DNA of 32,890 bases from Thermovorax subterraneus (GCA_021608145.1 JAKIHM010000026.1:1-32890); one strand, 5' to 3'; shown: positions 18,044 to 28,175, numbered from the stretch's first letter. Numbers and translations: made by a program. The notes: generated by a model from the sequence alone, not told the origin.

Positions 18044-18994
18044 TTAAGCTTCTTCTGATTTTTTGAACGAGAGGTTATACGCCGCCAATTTCTCCTCAAT
18101 TTCTTCTAGGGACTTCTTGCCCAGGTTTCTCACCTTCATTATCTCTTCGGGTGTCTTTTGAATCAGCTCTCCTATAGTGTTTATGCCAGCCCTCTTGAGG
18201 CAATTATACGACCTGACGGATAGGTCAAGTTCTTCAATCGGCATCTCCAGGAGCTTTTCTTTTTCGTCTTTTTCCTTTTCAACCGGCGGTTCGGCTTTTT
18301 TCACCTCGGTGTTTAGAGTAGTAAACAAGCTGAAATAATCTACGAGAATCTTTGCTGCAGAACTTACGGCCTCATCGGGCTTTATGGTGCCGTTAGTCCA
18401 CACCTCCAGGGTGAGCTTATCATAATCAGTCACCTGGCCCACCCTGGTGTGCTCTACCGTATAATTAGCCTTGATTACAGGAGTGAAAATTGAATCGATC
18501 GGTATTACTCCTATGGGCTGCCCCGGCTTTTTGTTTTTCTCTGCAGTGACGTAGCCTTTGCCTTTTTCCAGGGTTAATTCTGCAAATAGCCTTCCGTCCT
18601 TTTCCAATGTAGCTATATGGTGGTCCTTGTTTACTATTTCCACATCGGCATCGCAGATTATATCCTTAGCCTTGACCTCGCCTTCGCCCTGAGCTTCAAT
18701 TCTTAGGATTTTGGGTTCGTCGCTGTACATTTTTATCGCTATGCCTTTTATATTCATTATTATCTCTACCGTGTCCTCGAGAACTCCGGGGATTGTTGAA
18801 AATTCGTGCTGTACCCCTTCTATTTTAACAGAAGTCACCGCAGCCCCCGGCAGGGAGGACAAAAGAACCCTTCTAAGGGAGTTGCCAAGGGTCGTTCCAT
18901 ATCCTCTTTCAAGCGGTTCGATAACAATCTTCCCGTAAGTATTATCCTCGCTTAACTCCACCAGCTCTATCCTTGGCTTTTCAATTTCATTCAT
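18044..18994 (-). CDS. rpoA: RNA polymerase alpha subunit
   Basis: The alpha dimer nucleates RNA polymerase assembly, and its C-terminal domain binds UP elements and regulators. The N-terminal domain includes [20 protein letters not shown] near residue 26, and the C-terminal domain (about residues 245-316) has [20 protein letters not shown] and the [18 protein letters not shown] helix-hairpin motif. The start ATG at 18994 gives [13 protein letters not shown], as in other Firmicutes; in-frame TTG codons just upstream are nearer the AGGAGGG site and cannot be excluded. It has 316 residues. It lies between rpsD and rplQ. Confidence 0.98.
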   Translation of the reverse strand: MNEIEKPRIELVELSEDNTYGKIVIEPLERGYGTTLGNSLRRVLLSSLPGAAVTSVKIEGVQHEFSTIPGVLEDTVEIIMNIKGIAIKMYSDEPKILRIEAQGEGEVKAKDIICDADVEIVNKDHHIATLEKDGRLFAELTLEKGKGYVTAEKNKKPGQPIGVIPIDSIFTPVIKANYTVEHTRVGQVTDYDKLTLEVWTNGTIKPDEAVSSAAKILVDYFSLFTTLNTEVKKAEPPVEKEKDEKEKLLEMPIEELDLSVRSYNCLKRAGINTIGELIQKTPEEIMKVRNLGKKSLEEIEEKLAAYNLSFKKSEEA

Positions 18995-19037
18995 CAACAA
19001 TATTACCCTCCTCGTGCAATTTTGAAATGAGGGCACA

Positions 19038-19664
19038 TTACTTGGAGTATAGCTCAACGATGAGGTGCTCCTGTATGGGCACGTCGATGTCTTCCCGATT
19101 CGGGTACCTCAATACTTCGCCGCTAAGGGTGTCGTAGTTTACAGACAGCCATTCGGGCATAACCTTGCCCTTGCCTAATTCCGCCATCTCTTTGAACAAC
19201 TCTAAAGACCTGCTCTTTTCTCTTACGGCAATTACATCTCCCGGCCTTACTTGATATGATGGAATGTCCACTTTTTTGCCGTTGACCTCTATGTGTCCGT
19301 GCCTTACTATTTGCCTCGCCTGAGCACGAGATTTAGCAAACCCGAGGCGGTAAACCACGTTGTCCAGACGGCATTCCAAAAGTCTAAGCAAGTTTTCGCC
19401 GGTTACACCTTTCCTTCTTGAAGCTTCTTCAAAATATATCTTGAACTGCTGCTCTAGTACTCCATAAATCCTCTTGGCCTTTTGTTTTTCTCTGAGCTGC
19501 AGACCATATTCGGTGAGTTTCCTCTTCATCTGTCCGTGTTGACCAGGCGCATATCCCCTGCGGTCAATAGCACATTTCGGGGTATAGCACCTTTCGCCTT
19601 TAAGGTATAGTTTTATTCCTTCACGGCGGCACAAGCGGCATACTGGACCTGTATATCTTGCCAT
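19038..19664 (-). CDS. rpsD: 30S ribosomal protein S4, zinc-binding type
   Basis: S4 is a primary 16S-binding protein of the small-subunit body. The N terminus has CRLC at residues 9-12 and a later Cys pair in RCYTPKCAI, so this is the zinc (C+) form. The S4 RNA-binding domain is at residues 98-160 ([41 protein letters not shown]). It has 208 residues, ending LIVELYSK as usual. ATG at 19664 follows AGGAGGTG. Confidence 0.98.
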   Translation of the reverse strand: MARYTGPVCRLCRREGIKLYLKGERCYTPKCAIDRRGYAPGQHGQMKRKLTEYGLQLREKQKAKRIYGVLEQQFKIYFEEASRRKGVTGENLLRLLECRLDNVVYRLGFAKSRAQARQIVRHGHIEVNGKKVDIPSYQVRPGDVIAVREKSRSLELFKEMAELGKGKVMPEWLSVNYDTLSGEVLRYPNREDIDVPIQEHLIVELYSK

Positions 19665-19691
19665 CGTTTATTTCCACCTCCTGATTTTTTG

Positions 19692-20075
19692 TTACACACG
19701 ACGGCGTTTCGGCGGCCTGCACCCGTTGTGGGGTATCGGCGTTACATCTTTTATCACGCTTATCTCCAGTCCGGCTGCTTGAAGCGAACGTATGGCTGCT
19801 TCCCGCCCAGGTCCTGGCCCTTTCACAAGAACCTCAACCGTCTTAAGGCCGTAGTCCATGGCTTTTTTCGCAGCCGATTCCGCTGCCAGCTGGGCTGCAA
19901 AAGGAGTGCCCTTCCTCGAACCTTTAAAACCTACCGTTCCCGCGCTGGCCCAAGTAATTGGATTTCCCGCCTCATCGGTTATGGTGACTATGGTATTATT
20001 GAAAGTCGAGTGGATGTGGGCTTTGCCCTTTTCCACACGCCTTTTTTCTCTGCGCTTTCTCGAAGTCATTGCCAC
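19692..20075 (-). CDS. rpsK: 30S ribosomal protein S11
   Basis: S11 lies on the small-subunit platform near the mRNA exit. Typical blocks are [60 protein letters not shown] and the basic end [12 protein letters not shown]. The start is GTG at 20075 ([11 protein letters not shown]) with GGAGGTGATG upstream; an in-frame ATG lies two codons later. It has 127 residues. Confidence 0.98.
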   Translation of the reverse strand: MAMTSRKRREKRRVEKGKAHIHSTFNNTIVTITDEAGNPITWASAGTVGFKGSRKGTPFAAQLAAESAAKKAMDYGLKTVEVLVKGPGPGREAAIRSLQAAGLEISVIKDVTPIPHNGCRPPKRRRV

Positions 20076-20103
20076 TTTACATCACCTCCGTAATTTTTTT
20101 ACT

Positions 20104-20475
20104 TTACTTGCTGCGCTTTGCTCCAACGGTCTTCCTTGGACCTTTCCTGGTCCTAGCATTAGTGCGGGTCCTCTGCCCGCGAACGGGAAGTCCCTTTCTA
20201 TGACGTATTCCTCTGTAGCACCCAATCTCTATCAATCTTTTGATGTTCATCGCTACTTCACGGCGAAGGTCTCCTTCGACCTTGTAATTCTTTTCTATTA
20301 TATCCCTGAGATTGGATATCTCTTTCTCCGTCAAGTCTTTTACTCTCGTATCAGGATTGACTCCCGCTTCTTTCAATATTTTGTTCGAAAGGCTCCTGCC
20401 TATACCATAGATATACGTCAAGGCTATTTCAACTCTTTTGTCTTTCGGCAGATCGACTCCCGCTATCCTAGCCAT
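20104..20475 (-). CDS. rpsM: 30S ribosomal protein S13
   Basis: S13 sits in the small-subunit head and forms bridges to the large subunit. The chain begins [19 protein letters not shown] and has the helix-turn segment [36 protein letters not shown] leads into the basic tail ending KTVGAKRSK. It has 123 residues. ATG at 20475 follows AAAGGAGG, which overlaps the end of rpmJ. Confidence 0.98.
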   Translation of the reverse strand: MARIAGVDLPKDKRVEIALTYIYGIGRSLSNKILKEAGVNPDTRVKDLTEKEISNLRDIIEKNYKVEGDLRREVAMNIKRLIEIGCYRGIRHRKGLPVRGQRTRTNARTRKGPRKTVGAKRSK

Positions 20476-20490
20476 CCACTCACTCCTCCT

Positions 20491-20604
20491 TTAACCTTGT
20501 CTTTGCTTATGCTTTGGATTTTCGCAAATTACCATAATTCTGCCCTTGCGCTTTATTATCTTGCACTTTTCGCATATTTTCTTTACAGAAGGCCGTACTT
20601 TCAA
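20491..20604 (-). CDS. rpmJ: 50S ribosomal protein L36, zinc-binding type
   Basis: A 37-codon frame on the minus strand reads [20 protein letters not shown] and continues [17 protein letters not shown], the canonical L36. The zinc ligands are the CEKC pair, the third Cys in VICENP and the His in PKHKQ. The start codon is TTG (rc of 20602-20604) with GGGGG eight bases before it. The gene is easily missed because of its size and start codon. It occupies its standard place between infA and rpsM. Confidence 0.97.
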   Translation of the reverse strand: MKVRPSVKKICEKCKIIKRKGRIMVICENPKHKQRQG

Positions 20605-20620
20605 CTTTGATTCCCCCTTC

Positions 20621-20839
20621 TTATTTGTAGCGGTATACTATTCTGCCTCGAGTTAAATCGTAGGGAGATAGCTCTACAGTAACTTTGTCGCCCGGTAGTA
20701 TCCTAATATAGTTCATCCTTATTTTGCCGGATACGTGAGCCAAAACTTTGTGACCATTCTTCAATTCCACTCGAAACATTCCATTAGGAAGAGGCTCCAC
20801 AACCGTGCCTTCTACTTCGATTACATCCTCTTTGGACAT
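20621..20839 (-). CDS. infA: Translation initiation factor IF-1
   Basis: IF-1 binds the A site of the small subunit during initiation. The 72-residue OB-fold protein begins [20 protein letters not shown], contains [19 protein letters not shown] and ends [15 protein letters not shown]. The ATG at 20839 is chosen because the purine-rich GGAGGGAGGAGGG precedes it; a longer in-frame start at 20887 would overlap the KOW gene and add an unrelated N terminus. Confidence 0.98.
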   Translation of the reverse strand: MSKEDVIEVEGTVVEPLPNGMFRVELKNGHKVLAHVSGKIRMNYIRILPGDKVTVELSPYDLTRGRIVYRYK

Positions 20840-20858
20840 AAAGGCCCTCCTCCCTCCT

Positions 20859-21146
20859 TTAAGGCCTGTTATCATCGGGTTTTTCAACTAATTCTTCGAG
20901 GGCTCTTCTTATTTCTTCGTTGTAAACTTTGCGTCCGTTAATAATCTTCTCGTAAATGAAACCTGATTTCCGATTTAAGATCTTAAGGTGCTTCAACTTC
21001 TTTTTTTTAGGTCTTTCTATTCTCCTCAGTTTGCCATCCGCAACGTACACATATTCAGAGTCGATTACCCCCACCACCAGCATAAATCGCCCTTTGTCGC
21101 GCCCAGCACAAGACATGACTACCTGGCCCGGTTCCACTTCTTTCAT
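20859..21146 (-). CDS. KOW-domain RNA-binding protein (L14e-like)
   Basis: This is a 95-residue protein found in many Firmicutes between map and infA. The N-terminal KOW-type beta-barrel is recognisable in [21 protein letters not shown] (shown in part) and resembles the start of archaeal and eukaryotic L14e/L6e/L27e proteins. It is followed by a basic run ([15 protein letters not shown]) and a charged C-terminal helix. It probably binds rRNA, but its role is not established. ATG at 21146 follows GGCAGGTG. It lies 12 bp after map and 19 bp before infA. Confidence 0.85.
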   Translation of the reverse strand: MKEVEPGQVVMSCAGRDKGRFMLVVGVIDSEYVYVADGKLRRIERPKKKKLKHLKILNRKSGFIYEKIINGRKVYNEEIRRALEELVEKPDDNRP

Positions 21147-21158
21147 ATCAACACCTGC

Positions 21159-21905
21159 CTACAGAATGGTCAAAATTTCAGGCTCACCATCGGTGATAGC
21201 GATGGTGTTTTCGTAATGTGCTGAAAGACTTCCATCTTTGGTGACAACCGTCCAGTTGTCTTCTCGCGTATAGACCTCGAAATTCCCGGCGTTTACCATA
21301 GGCTCAATAGCCAGAGTCATGCCCGGCTTTAGCCTGGGCCCTTTGTTTGGCGGGCCGTAATTTGGCACATGCGGGTCTTCATGCATCTTGCGGCCAATGC
21401 CGTGGCCTCCCCATTCCCGCACCACGGAAAAATTTTGACTTTCTACGAAGGTCTGGATAGCGTGAGAAATGTCGGAAAGCCTGTATCCAACTTTAGCATA
21501 AACCAATCCTTCAAAGAAGCTCCGTTCGGTAACATCGATGAGTTTTTTGGCTTCCTCCGAGACGTTTCCCACCGGGTAGGTTCTAGCTGCATCGGAAAAA
21601 TAGCCTTCCACTATCGCTCCTACATCTATACTTATAATATCACCATCTTGGAGGATTCTTAATCCAGGAATTCCATGTACTACCTCTTCGTTAACTGATG
21701 CACAAATCGTGGCTGGAAAACCCCTGTATCCTTTGAACGCAGGGTAAGCACCGTTTTTTAGTATAATCTCTTCCGCAATCCTGTCAAGTTCCCCGGTGGT
21801 AACGCCGGGTTTTATATGCTTTTTTAGTTCCTCAAGCACCAACGCTACCACTTTGCCGGCCCTTTTCATTATCTCAATTTCCCTTTTCGACTTTATTACT
21901 ATCAT
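21159..21905 (-). CDS. map: Methionine aminopeptidase, type I
   Basis: The enzyme removes the initiator methionine from nascent proteins. The 248-residue pita-bread fold shows all metal ligands: two Asp in [19 protein letters not shown], His in [18 protein letters not shown], Glu in LAIEPMVN and Glu in [10 protein letters not shown]. There is no N-terminal zinc extension. The ATG overlaps the adk stop by one base (TGATG), so translation is probably coupled. Confidence 0.98.
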   Translation of the reverse strand: MIVIKSKREIEIMKRAGKVVALVLEELKKHIKPGVTTGELDRIAEEIILKNGAYPAFKGYRGFPATICASVNEEVVHGIPGLRILQDGDIISIDVGAIVEGYFSDAARTYPVGNVSEEAKKLIDVTERSFFEGLVYAKVGYRLSDISHAIQTFVESQNFSVVREWGGHGIGRKMHEDPHVPNYGPPNKGPRLKPGMTLAIEPMVNAGNFEVYTREDNWTVVTKDGSLSAHYENTIAITDGEPEILTIL

Positions 21906-22555
21906 CAGCCTTCTCCTTTTAGGAGACCTTTTATCTCTTCGAAAACCTCTTCAATTGGCCTGTTTCCATCGATGTTCGCCAGCAGATTTTTGCTCTTGTA
22001 ATAATCTATCAGGGGTTTTGTCTCCCTTTCGTATACGTCAATTCTCTTCTCAACCGTTTTTACATCGTCGTCCGCCCTCACGATTAGCCTCCCGCCGCAC
22101 TTGTCGCAAATACCTTCCTGCTTCGGCGGATTGTATTTGATGTGATAGGTGGAGCCGCAATTTTCGCATACCCGGCGCCCGGTAAACCTCTCGATAAGTT
22201 CCTCCCGCGGAACAACGATGTTTATAACGGCGTCCAATTTTATTCCCATTTCTTCGAGGATTTTTTCGAGGCTCTCAGCCTGAGGTATAGTTCTGGGGAA
22301 GCCATCGAGTATGAACCCCTTTTCGACGTCACTTTTCCGCAGGCGTTCTTTCACTATCCCCGTAATCACTTCATCGGGAACTAGAAGCCCCTGATCCATG
22401 TATTCTTTTGCCTTTTTCCCGAGTTCTGTCCCCTGATTTACCGCGGCCCTCAGCATATCGCCCGTTGAGACCTGAGGAACGCCAAACGCTTCGCAAAGTT
22501 TTTTTGCCTGGGTCCCCTTCCCGGCTCCGGGAGGTCCCATTAAAACTATGCGCAT
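21905..22555 (-). CDS. adk: Adenylate kinase, zinc-LID type
   Basis: Adk equilibrates ATP, AMP and ADP. The P-loop [14 protein letters not shown] is at residue 7, the AMP-binding segment [10 protein letters not shown] follows, and [14 protein letters not shown] is the family signature. The long LID (residues 125-162) has CENCGSTYH and CDKCGGRL, giving four zinc-binding cysteines as in many Gram-positive enzymes. It has 216 residues. ATG at 22555 follows a GGAGC that overlaps the secY stop. Confidence 0.98.
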   Translation of the reverse strand: MRIVLMGPPGAGKGTQAKKLCEAFGVPQVSTGDMLRAAVNQGTELGKKAKEYMDQGLLVPDEVITGIVKERLRKSDVEKGFILDGFPRTIPQAESLEKILEEMGIKLDAVINIVVPREELIERFTGRRVCENCGSTYHIKYNPPKQEGICDKCGGRLIVRADDDVKTVEKRIDVYERETKPLIDYYKSKNLLANIDGNRPIEEVFEEIKGLLKGEG

Positions 22556-22568
22556 TTTTTATCAGCTC

Positions 22569-23825
22569 CTACTTCAAGAAGCCCTGATAATGCCTCATGA
22601 GCATCTGGGCTTCAATGAGTTTCATGGTCTCCAAAGCTACACCTATTACTATCAAAAGAGCGGTTCCTCCAAAGTATATGTTGAGGTTGGTCACACCGGT
22701 GATTAAATAAGGCAAAACGGCTATGACCGCAAGGAAAATTGCACCTATTAGGGTTATTCTTGTCATTATCCTGTTTAGGTACTCAGCCGTAGGCCTGCCC
22801 GGCCTAATCCCGGGGATAAAGCCTCCGTATTTCTTTATATTCTCGGCTACATCTATTGGATTAAAAGTTACAGCAGTATAAAAGTATGTGAAAAATACTA
22901 TGAGCAGGGCATAAAGGCTTGCATAAAGCCATCCGCCGGGTTTTATAAAATTGGCGATGCTCAGGGCTATTTTGCTGTTAGGGAAAAATCCCGCAACAGT
23001 GCTGGGGAAAAGGAGTATAGACATTGCAAAAATAACCGGAATGACGCCAGCGGCGTTTAATTTCATCGGTATGTGGGTAGTCTGGCCACCGTATATCCTT
23101 CTTCCTACAACTCTCTTGGCGTATTGAACCGGAATTCGGCGTTCAGCCTGTTGAACAGCTATAACCCCTACTATCACAGCCAGAGCAAAGATTGCAAATA
23201 AAAGCACCATTAAGATGTTTGTGGTACCTACTCTGACGTATTGGTAGACCTGATATAGCCCACTGGGGAGTCTTGATACAATCCCCGCAAAAATCAAAAG
23301 AGAAATACCGTTGCCGATGCCTTTGTCGTTAATCTGTTCGCCGACCCACATCAAAAACGCCGTGCCGGCAGTCAAGCTAATAACGACCAGGAGGCTGCCG
23401 AAAAATCCCGGATACATCAAGGCGCTCCTAAACCCTATAGCAAGGCCTGTTGCCTGGATAAGTCCGAGGACTACCGTGCCGTACCGGGTGTAGCGAGCTA
23501 GAACTTTTCGTCCCTCCGCACCCTCCTTTGCCAACTCCTCCCACTTCGGAATAACTATGGTGAGGAGCTGCACTATTATGGATGCATTGATGTACGGCGT
23601 TATACTCATAGCAAAAACAGAAAACTGTTTGAAAGCGCCTCCGGCAATTATGTCAAAAAAGCCAAGAAGCGCACCCCTTTCTATTAGCTGCCTTACAGCC
23701 TCGGGGTTCATGCCTGGCACCGGCACGAAAGCTCCTATTCGAAATACCACGAGCATTAAAAGCGTGAACTTAATGCGCCGTCTCAAATCCGGGATTTTCC
23801 AGGCGTTTTTCAGGGCTTCCAGCAT
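22569..23825 (-). CDS. secY: Preprotein translocase subunit SecY
   Basis: SecY is the channel of the Sec export and membrane insertion pathway. The 418-residue protein has about ten hydrophobic segments. It begins with a cytoplasmic amphipathic segment (KNAWKIPDLRRRIKFTLLML), followed by RIGAFVPVPG and the plug region near GFFDIIAGGAFKQFSVFAM. The cytoplasmic loop GQTTHIPMKLNAAGVIPVIF and the FNPIDVAENIKKYGGFIPGI loop are canonical. The ATG at 23825 overlaps the rplO stop by one base (TAATG). Confidence 0.98.
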   Translation of the reverse strand: MLEALKNAWKIPDLRRRIKFTLLMLVVFRIGAFVPVPGMNPEAVRQLIERGALLGFFDIIAGGAFKQFSVFAMSITPYINASIIVQLLTIVIPKWEELAKEGAEGRKVLARYTRYGTVVLGLIQATGLAIGFRSALMYPGFFGSLLVVISLTAGTAFLMWVGEQINDKGIGNGISLLIFAGIVSRLPSGLYQVYQYVRVGTTNILMVLLFAIFALAVIVGVIAVQQAERRIPVQYAKRVVGRRIYGGQTTHIPMKLNAAGVIPVIFAMSILLFPSTVAGFFPNSKIALSIANFIKPGGWLYASLYALLIVFFTYFYTAVTFNPIDVAENIKKYGGFIPGIRPGRPTAEYLNRIMTRITLIGAIFLAVIAVLPYLITGVTNLNIYFGGTALLIVIGVALETMKLIEAQMLMRHYQGFLK

Positions 23826-24265
23826 TATATCACCTCGGCTTTCCCGCCGGCAGCCTCAATCTTTTCCCTGGCGGAGCTGGAAAATGCATGAGCTACGACT
23901 TCCAGTTTAACGTTTAGTTCGCCATCTCCTAGTATTTTTACTCCGTCCTTAATCTGTTTTATTAGTCCCTTTTCTTTTAAAAGTTCTGGTGTGACTTTGG
24001 TGTTTTCCTCAAACACATTCAGGTCTTTCACATTCACTATGGCGTATTCTTTCTTGAATTTATTCGTAAATCCTCTTTTTGGTATCCTGCGTATGAGGGG
24101 CATCTGTCCTCCTTCAAATCCTGGTCGCACCCCACCACCGCTCCTGGCGTTCTGGCCTTTGTGGCCGCGGGTAGAAGTCTTACCGTGCCCAGAACCTATG
24201 CCCCGTCCAACCCTTTTGGGTCTTTTTCTGGAGCCTTTTGCAGGCTTAAGGTCATGAAGTCTCAT
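23825..24265 (-). CDS. rplO: 50S ribosomal protein L15
   Basis: L15 is a late-assembly large-subunit protein. The basic N-terminal extension [20 protein letters not shown], the glycine-rich [20 protein letters not shown] and [20 protein letters not shown] are typical, and the C-terminal globular domain ends GGKAEVI. It has 146 residues. ATG at 24265 follows AGGAGGTG. It directly follows rpsE with only 28 bases between, so rpmD, which normally sits here, is absent. Confidence 0.98.
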   Translation of the reverse strand: MRLHDLKPAKGSRKRPKRVGRGIGSGHGKTSTRGHKGQNARSGGGVRPGFEGGQMPLIRRIPKRGFTNKFKKEYAIVNVKDLNVFEENTKVTPELLKEKGLIKQIKDGVKILGDGELNVKLEVVAHAFSSSAREKIEAAGGKAEVI

Positions 24266-24293
24266 TGTCGCACCTCCTGTTCCATTTGAGCTT

Positions 24294-24794
24294 TTACCCT
24301 AACAGTTCCTGAACGGTTTTGCCCCTTAATTTCGCCACCTGTTCTGCCCTCTTTAATTGCTTTAAAGCGTCAATGGTTGCATCCACCATGTTTTTAGCGT
24401 TATTCGAACCTAGCGATTTGCTGACTACATTTCTAAGTCCCGCGAGTTCCAGCACCGCCCTGACAGGTCCTCCTGCTATTATACCCGTACCCTCTACAGC
24501 GGGCTTTACTAAAACTTTCCCCGCACCGGATTCGCCAATAGCCTCATGGGGTATTGTGCCATTTATAACCGGCACTTCGATGAGGTTTTTCTTGGCATCC
24601 TCGATGGCCTTTCTTATGGCATCAGGTATCTCTTGGGCCTTGCCAGTTCCAACCCCTACTTTTCCATTTTTATTGCCGACCACGACTAGCACCGAGAACC
24701 TGAAGTTTTTTCCGCCTTTAGTTACCTTGGATACCCTGTTTATTGAAACTACCTTTTCCGAAAATTCATGTTCCATGTCTTTTTCCCTTTGCAT
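24294..24794 (-). CDS. rpsE: 30S ribosomal protein S5
   Basis: S5 contributes to the mRNA entry site and decoding accuracy. The S5 double-stranded RNA-binding domain starts [20 protein letters not shown] (about residues 11-30). The second domain has [20 protein letters not shown] and [20 protein letters not shown]. It has 166 residues. ATG at 24794 follows GGAGGTAG. It is followed directly by rplO, without rpmD. Confidence 0.98.
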   Translation of the reverse strand: MQREKDMEHEFSEKVVSINRVSKVTKGGKNFRFSVLVVVGNKNGKVGVGTGKAQEIPDAIRKAIEDAKKNLIEVPVINGTIPHEAIGESGAGKVLVKPAVEGTGIIAGGPVRAVLELAGLRNVVSKSLGSNNAKNMVDATIDALKQLKRAEQVAKLRGKTVQELLG

Positions 24795-24811
24795 TCGCCT
24801 ACCTCCTTTTT

Positions 24812-25177
24812 TTAGAATTCCAGACCGGCACGCCTTGCAGCTTCAGCTAGGGCTTTTACTCGCCCGTGGTACAGATATCCGCCCCTGTCAAAGGTAACTT
24901 TGGTTATTCCTTTCTCCAATGCCCTCTTTGCGATAAGCTCCCCAACCTTTTCTGCTGCTTCTATATTGCAACCATTCACGCTGTCACGAATAGCTGGGTC
25001 AAGGGTCGAAGCCGCCACCAGTGTCCTTCCTTCTTCATCGTTAATTATCTGCGCGTAAATGTGCTTTAAGCTGCGGAAGACGTTCAGCCTCGGCCTTTCA
25101 GCAGTGCCGAATACTTTTTTACGGATTCTTTTATGCCGTCTCTTCCGGGCTTCATTCCTGGACTCCTTTTTAATCAT
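24812..25177 (-). CDS. rplR: 50S ribosomal protein L18
   Basis: L18 binds 5S rRNA and helps anchor it in the central protuberance. The N-terminal arginine-rich tail [20 protein letters not shown] leads to [20 protein letters not shown], and the end is [20 protein letters not shown], all typical. It has 121 residues. ATG at 25177 follows AGGAGGGG. Confidence 0.98.
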   Translation of the reverse strand: MIKKESRNEARKRRHKRIRKKVFGTAERPRLNVFRSLKHIYAQIINDEEGRTLVAASTLDPAIRDSVNGCNIEAAEKVGELIAKRALEKGITKVTFDRGGYLYHGRVKALAEAARRAGLEF

Positions 25178-25197
25178 TTACACCCCTCCTACTACCG

Positions 25198-25737
25198 TTA
25201 TTTGCCTCCCGCTTTTCCGACCTTGCGGCGTATTACTTCATTTTCGTACCTTATACCCTTGCCTTTGTAGGGCTCAGGTTCCTTTACGCTCCTTATCCTG
25301 GCGGCGGTTGTGCCTACCAGTTCCTTGTCTATACCCCTCACAATAATTTTGTTCTGTGCGGGCACTTCAAATTCGATGCCCTTTGGCGCTTCAATTTCTA
25401 CTGGATGAGAAAAACCGACGGTGAGCACTAATTTATTCCCTTGCTTATTGGCCCTGTAACCAACGCCCTCCAGAACTAGTGTCTTTTCATAACCGTTTAC
25501 CACGCCGTTTACCATATTTGCAATTAGGCTTCTTGTCAGGCCATGAAGTGCTTTATGCTCTTTTTCGTCAGAAGGCCTTTTTACAACGATTTTGCCGTCT
25601 TCTTGTAAAATTTGCATATCTTTATGGAACTCTTTAGTTATAGTTCCTTTAGGCCCCTTTACGGTGACAACGTTGCCTTCAATCTTTACTTCAACGCCTT
25701 TTGGAATCTCTATGGGCTTTTTGCCTATCCGCGACAT
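25198..25737 (-). CDS. rplF: 50S ribosomal protein L6
   Basis: L6 lies near the factor-binding site and the sarcin-ricin loop. It begins [20 protein letters not shown] and has [26 protein letters not shown] and the second-repeat signature [20 protein letters not shown] at the C terminus. The ATG at 25737 is chosen for its AAGGAGGTG site; an in-frame start at 25791 would add an unrelated extension over rpsH. It has 179 residues. Confidence 0.98.
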   Translation of the reverse strand: MSRIGKKPIEIPKGVEVKIEGNVVTVKGPKGTITKEFHKDMQILQEDGKIVVKRPSDEKEHKALHGLTRSLIANMVNGVVNGYEKTLVLEGVGYRANKQGNKLVLTVGFSHPVEIEAPKGIEFEVPAQNKIIVRGIDKELVGTTAARIRSVKEPEPYKGKGIRYENEVIRRKVGKAGGK

Positions 25738-25762
25738 TTGTTTAGGCACCTCCTTATCAAGT

Positions 25763-26161
25763 TTACCACACGTAGCAAATAACTTCCCCACCTACTCCCT
25801 CTTTTCTAGCCTGTTTATCGGTCATTATTCCTTTTGAAGTAGAGAGAATGGCTATGCCTAAGCCTCCGAGCACTTTAGGGATTTGGTCCTTCCTTACGTA
25901 TATTCTAAGGCCCGGCTTGGAAATCCTCTTTATGCCAGTTATCACTCTCTCCTTATTGGGGCCGTATTTTAAATAAATCTTGATAATCCCCTGCTTGCCG
26001 TCCTCAATGATTTCATAGTCCTGAATAAAACCTTCATTTTTAAGGGTTTCAACTATTGCCTTCTTTATTTTTGAGCAAGGAACTTCTACAGTTGGGTGAC
26101 CTGCATTATTGGCATTTCTAATGCGTGTCAGCAAATCTGCGATGGGATCGGTAACAGCCAT
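25763..26161 (-). CDS. rpsH: 30S ribosomal protein S8
   Basis: S8 binds the central domain of 16S rRNA and in many bacteria represses the spc operon. It begins [20 protein letters not shown], and the conserved C-terminal block is [20 protein letters not shown] followed by [13 protein letters not shown]. It has 132 residues, the usual length. ATG at 26161 follows AGGAGGTATCG. Confidence 0.98.
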   Translation of the reverse strand: MAVTDPIADLLTRIRNANNAGHPTVEVPCSKIKKAIVETLKNEGFIQDYEIIEDGKQGIIKIYLKYGPNKERVITGIKRISKPGLRIYVRKDQIPKVLGGLGIAILSTSKGIMTDKQARKEGVGGEVICYVW

Positions 26162-26185
26162 CTTTCGATACCTCCTTTCAACACT

Positions 26186-26371
26186 CTACCAGCTTGCCTT
26201 TCTTACGCCAGGTATCTCACCGCGATGGGCTAAAACTCTAAAGCAAAGTCGGCATACTCCGAATTTCCTAAGATATGCCCTTGGTCTTCCGCATATCCTG
26301 CAGCGGTTATAATATCTCGTTGAGTATTTCTGAGGCCTCTTCTGTTTTGCTATTAGTGATTTTTTCGCCAT
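26186..26371 (-). CDS. rpsN: 30S ribosomal protein S14, type Z
   Basis: S14 sits in the small-subunit head. This is the short 61-residue zinc type, with CRIC at residues 24-27 and CRLC at residues 40-43 and the ending [18 protein letters not shown]. It begins [23 protein letters not shown] at 26371 follows AAGGAGGA. It lies between rplE and rpsH as usual. Confidence 0.98.
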   Translation of the reverse strand: MAKKSLIAKQKRPQKYSTRYYNRCRICGRPRAYLRKFGVCRLCFRVLAHRGEIPGVRKASW

Positions 26372-26386
26372 CCTTCGTCCTCCTTT

Positions 26387-26926
26387 CTATTGCGCAAAGG
26401 GCATTCCTAAGCCCTTCAGAAGTTCGCGGGCCTCTTCGTCGGTTTTGGCCGTCGTCACTATAGTAATATCCATTCCGCGGATTTTGTCTATCTTGTCATA
26501 ATCTATCTCAGGGAAAATCAACTGTTCTCTTATGCCCAGAGTATAGTTGCCCCTGCCGTCAAAAGCATCGGGCGATAGGCCTTTGAAGTCTCTCACTCTC
26601 GGCAGTGCTATGTTAAACAGTTTATCTAGGAATTCGTACATCCTGTTTCCCCTTAGAGTAACCTTTGCCCCGATAGCCATACCCTTTCTTATTTTAAATG
26701 AGGCTATGGACTTTTTCGCTTTTGTAACTACGGGCTTTTGCCCTGTTATCATTGCCAAATCTCTTGTAGCCGACTCTATGGCTTTTGGATTTTCCTTTGC
26801 ATCGCTTATGCCCATGTTCAGTACTACTTTTTCCAGGCGCGGAACCTGCATAACGTTTTTGTAATTAAACTTCTTCATAAGTGCTGGAATAACTTCTTTT
26901 TCATACTTTTCCCTCAGCCTGGGCAT
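26387..26926 (-). CDS. rplE: 50S ribosomal protein L5
   Basis: L5 binds 5S rRNA and contacts the P-site tRNA. It begins [20 protein letters not shown] and has [60 protein letters not shown] and [20 protein letters not shown], all family blocks. The ATG at 26926 is chosen for AAGGAGGG; an in-frame codon at 26944 lies upstream of that site. It has 179 residues. Confidence 0.98.
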   Translation of the reverse strand: MPRLREKYEKEVIPALMKKFNYKNVMQVPRLEKVVLNMGISDAKENPKAIESATRDLAMITGQKPVVTKAKKSIASFKIRKGMAIGAKVTLRGNRMYEFLDKLFNIALPRVRDFKGLSPDAFDGRGNYTLGIREQLIFPEIDYDKIDKIRGMDITIVTTAKTDEEARELLKGLGMPFAQ

Positions 26927-26946
26927 TAGATTCCCTCCTTTCAAGT

Positions 26947-27273
26947 CTACTTGCTATCTAGAACCTCACCGCATTTTTTGCAAGTCCTGACCTTTGTGCC
27001 GTCAGCTAGGAAAGTATGCCCAATTCTCGTGGGCAACCCGCATTTGTTGCAGACAACCATCAGTTTTGAGGTATTAAGCGGCATTTCCTGATGCACTATT
27101 CCGCCTTGGGGATTTTTGGGAGAAGGCTTTTGGTGCTTTGTAGCCATGTTTACTCCTTCTACTATAGCTACACCCTTTTTCGCTATTACCTTGAGCACCT
27201 TTCCTTTTTTGCCCTTATCCTTGCCCGACAACACTAACACTGTATCTCCCTTTTTTACGTGGACCTTCGACAA
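26947..27273 (-). CDS. rplX: 50S ribosomal protein L24, with zinc-ribbon-like tail
   Basis: L24 is an assembly initiator at the tunnel exit. The N-terminal KOW domain is [20 protein letters not shown], followed by [20 protein letters not shown]. The C-terminal part has two CxxC pairs (CNKCG near residue 76 and CKKCG near residue 99), a probable zinc site. It has 108 residues. The start is TTG at 27273 behind AAGGAGGTG. Confidence 0.97.
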   Translation of the reverse strand: MSKVHVKKGDTVLVLSGKDKGKKGKVLKVIAKKGVAIVEGVNMATKHQKPSPKNPQGGIVHQEMPLNTSKLMVVCNKCGLPTRIGHTFLADGTKVRTCKKCGEVLDSK

Positions 27274-27292
27274 GACTTACACCTCCTTACCC

Positions 27293-27661
27293 TTATAAGA
27301 CTTCTGGCGCGAGCGAAATAATCCTCATAAAATTCTTCTCCCTCAATTCGCGTGCTACCGGTCCGAAAATACGCGTTCCCTTCGGGTTCATGTCATCATT
27401 TATTATGACTGCCGCGTTTTCATCAAATCTTATATAAGAGCCGTCCGGGCGCCTTGTAGGGGCTTTTGTTCTCACTATGACCGCTTTTACCACATCACCC
27501 TTTTTTACCATTCCATCTGGTGCCGCATCTTTCACCGAGGCCACTATTATGTCGCCCAACCCGGCAAATTTTCTGTTAGAACCGCCCAAAACCCTAATGC
27601 ACATTATCTGCTTTGCGCCGGTGTTATCCGCCACGTTTAGCCGCGTCTGAACTTGAATCAT
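27293..27661 (-). CDS. rplN: 50S ribosomal protein L14
   Basis: L14 forms an intersubunit bridge and binds near the GTPase centre. The chain begins [20 protein letters not shown], with [20 protein letters not shown] and [20 protein letters not shown] at the end as usual. It has 122 residues, the invariant length. ATG at 27661 follows GGGGAGGG. Confidence 0.98.
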   Translation of the reverse strand: MIQVQTRLNVADNTGAKQIMCIRVLGGSNRKFAGLGDIIVASVKDAAPDGMVKKGDVVKAVIVRTKAPTRRPDGSYIRFDENAAVIINDDMNPKGTRIFGPVARELREKNFMRIISLAPEVL

Positions 27662-27686
27662 TCCAAAACCCTCCCCTCTTTTTTAT

Positions 27687-27944
27687 TTACTCAGCACGCT
27701 TTACAATCTCCACCAGTCTCCAGCGCTTGGTCTTGCTCAACGGCCTTGTTTCCATTATTTTTACAACATCACCTATTTGGCACTGGTTGTGTTCATCGTG
27801 AGCTTTAAATTTCTTTGTGCGCTTTATTGTTTTGCCGTAAAGGGGATGACGTATTATGGACTCGACAGCCACCACTATAGTTTTATCCATTTTATTGCTT
27901 ACTACTACTCCCGTTCGTACCTTTCTTTTGGGCCTCTCTTCCAT
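27687..27944 (-). CDS. rpsQ: 30S ribosomal protein S17
   Basis: S17 is a primary 16S-binding OB-fold protein. Typical segments are [40 protein letters not shown] and [20 protein letters not shown]. It has 85 residues. ATG at 27944 follows AAGGAGGG. It lies 33 bp after rpmC, and 25 bp separate its stop from the rplN start. Confidence 0.98.
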   Translation of the reverse strand: MEERPKRKVRTGVVVSNKMDKTIVVAVESIIRHPLYGKTIKRTKKFKAHDEHNQCQIGDVVKIMETRPLSKTKRWRLVEIVKRAE

Positions 27945-27977
27945 TTTATCCCTCCTTCGACTGTAAAATTTTATTTA

Positions 27978-28175
27978 TTATGCTCTCGCTTTTTCCCTCT
28001 CGGTCAAAATTGTTTTAATTCTAGCTATTGTCTTTCGGACTTCCCTTATCCTCTTCGGGTTATCCAGCTGGCCTGTGGCCGACTGGAATCTTAAATTAAA
28101 GAGTTCGCTTTTTAGGTCCTTTAATTTCTGGACTAGCTCCTGATCCGATAACTCCCTAATCTGCTTAGCCTTCAT
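27978..28175 (-). CDS. rpmC: 50S ribosomal protein L29
   Basis: L29 lies at the tunnel exit, where trigger factor and SRP dock. It begins [20 protein letters not shown] and has the second helix [20 protein letters not shown] followed by [13 protein letters not shown]. The ATG at 28175 follows GGCGGTG at good distance, whereas in-frame codons up to 28184 are closer. It has 65 residues and overlaps the rplP 3' end by 11 bp. Confidence 0.97.
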   Translation of the reverse strand: MKAKQIRELSDQELVQKLKDLKSELFNLRFQSATGQLDNPKRIREVRKTIARIKTILTEREKARA

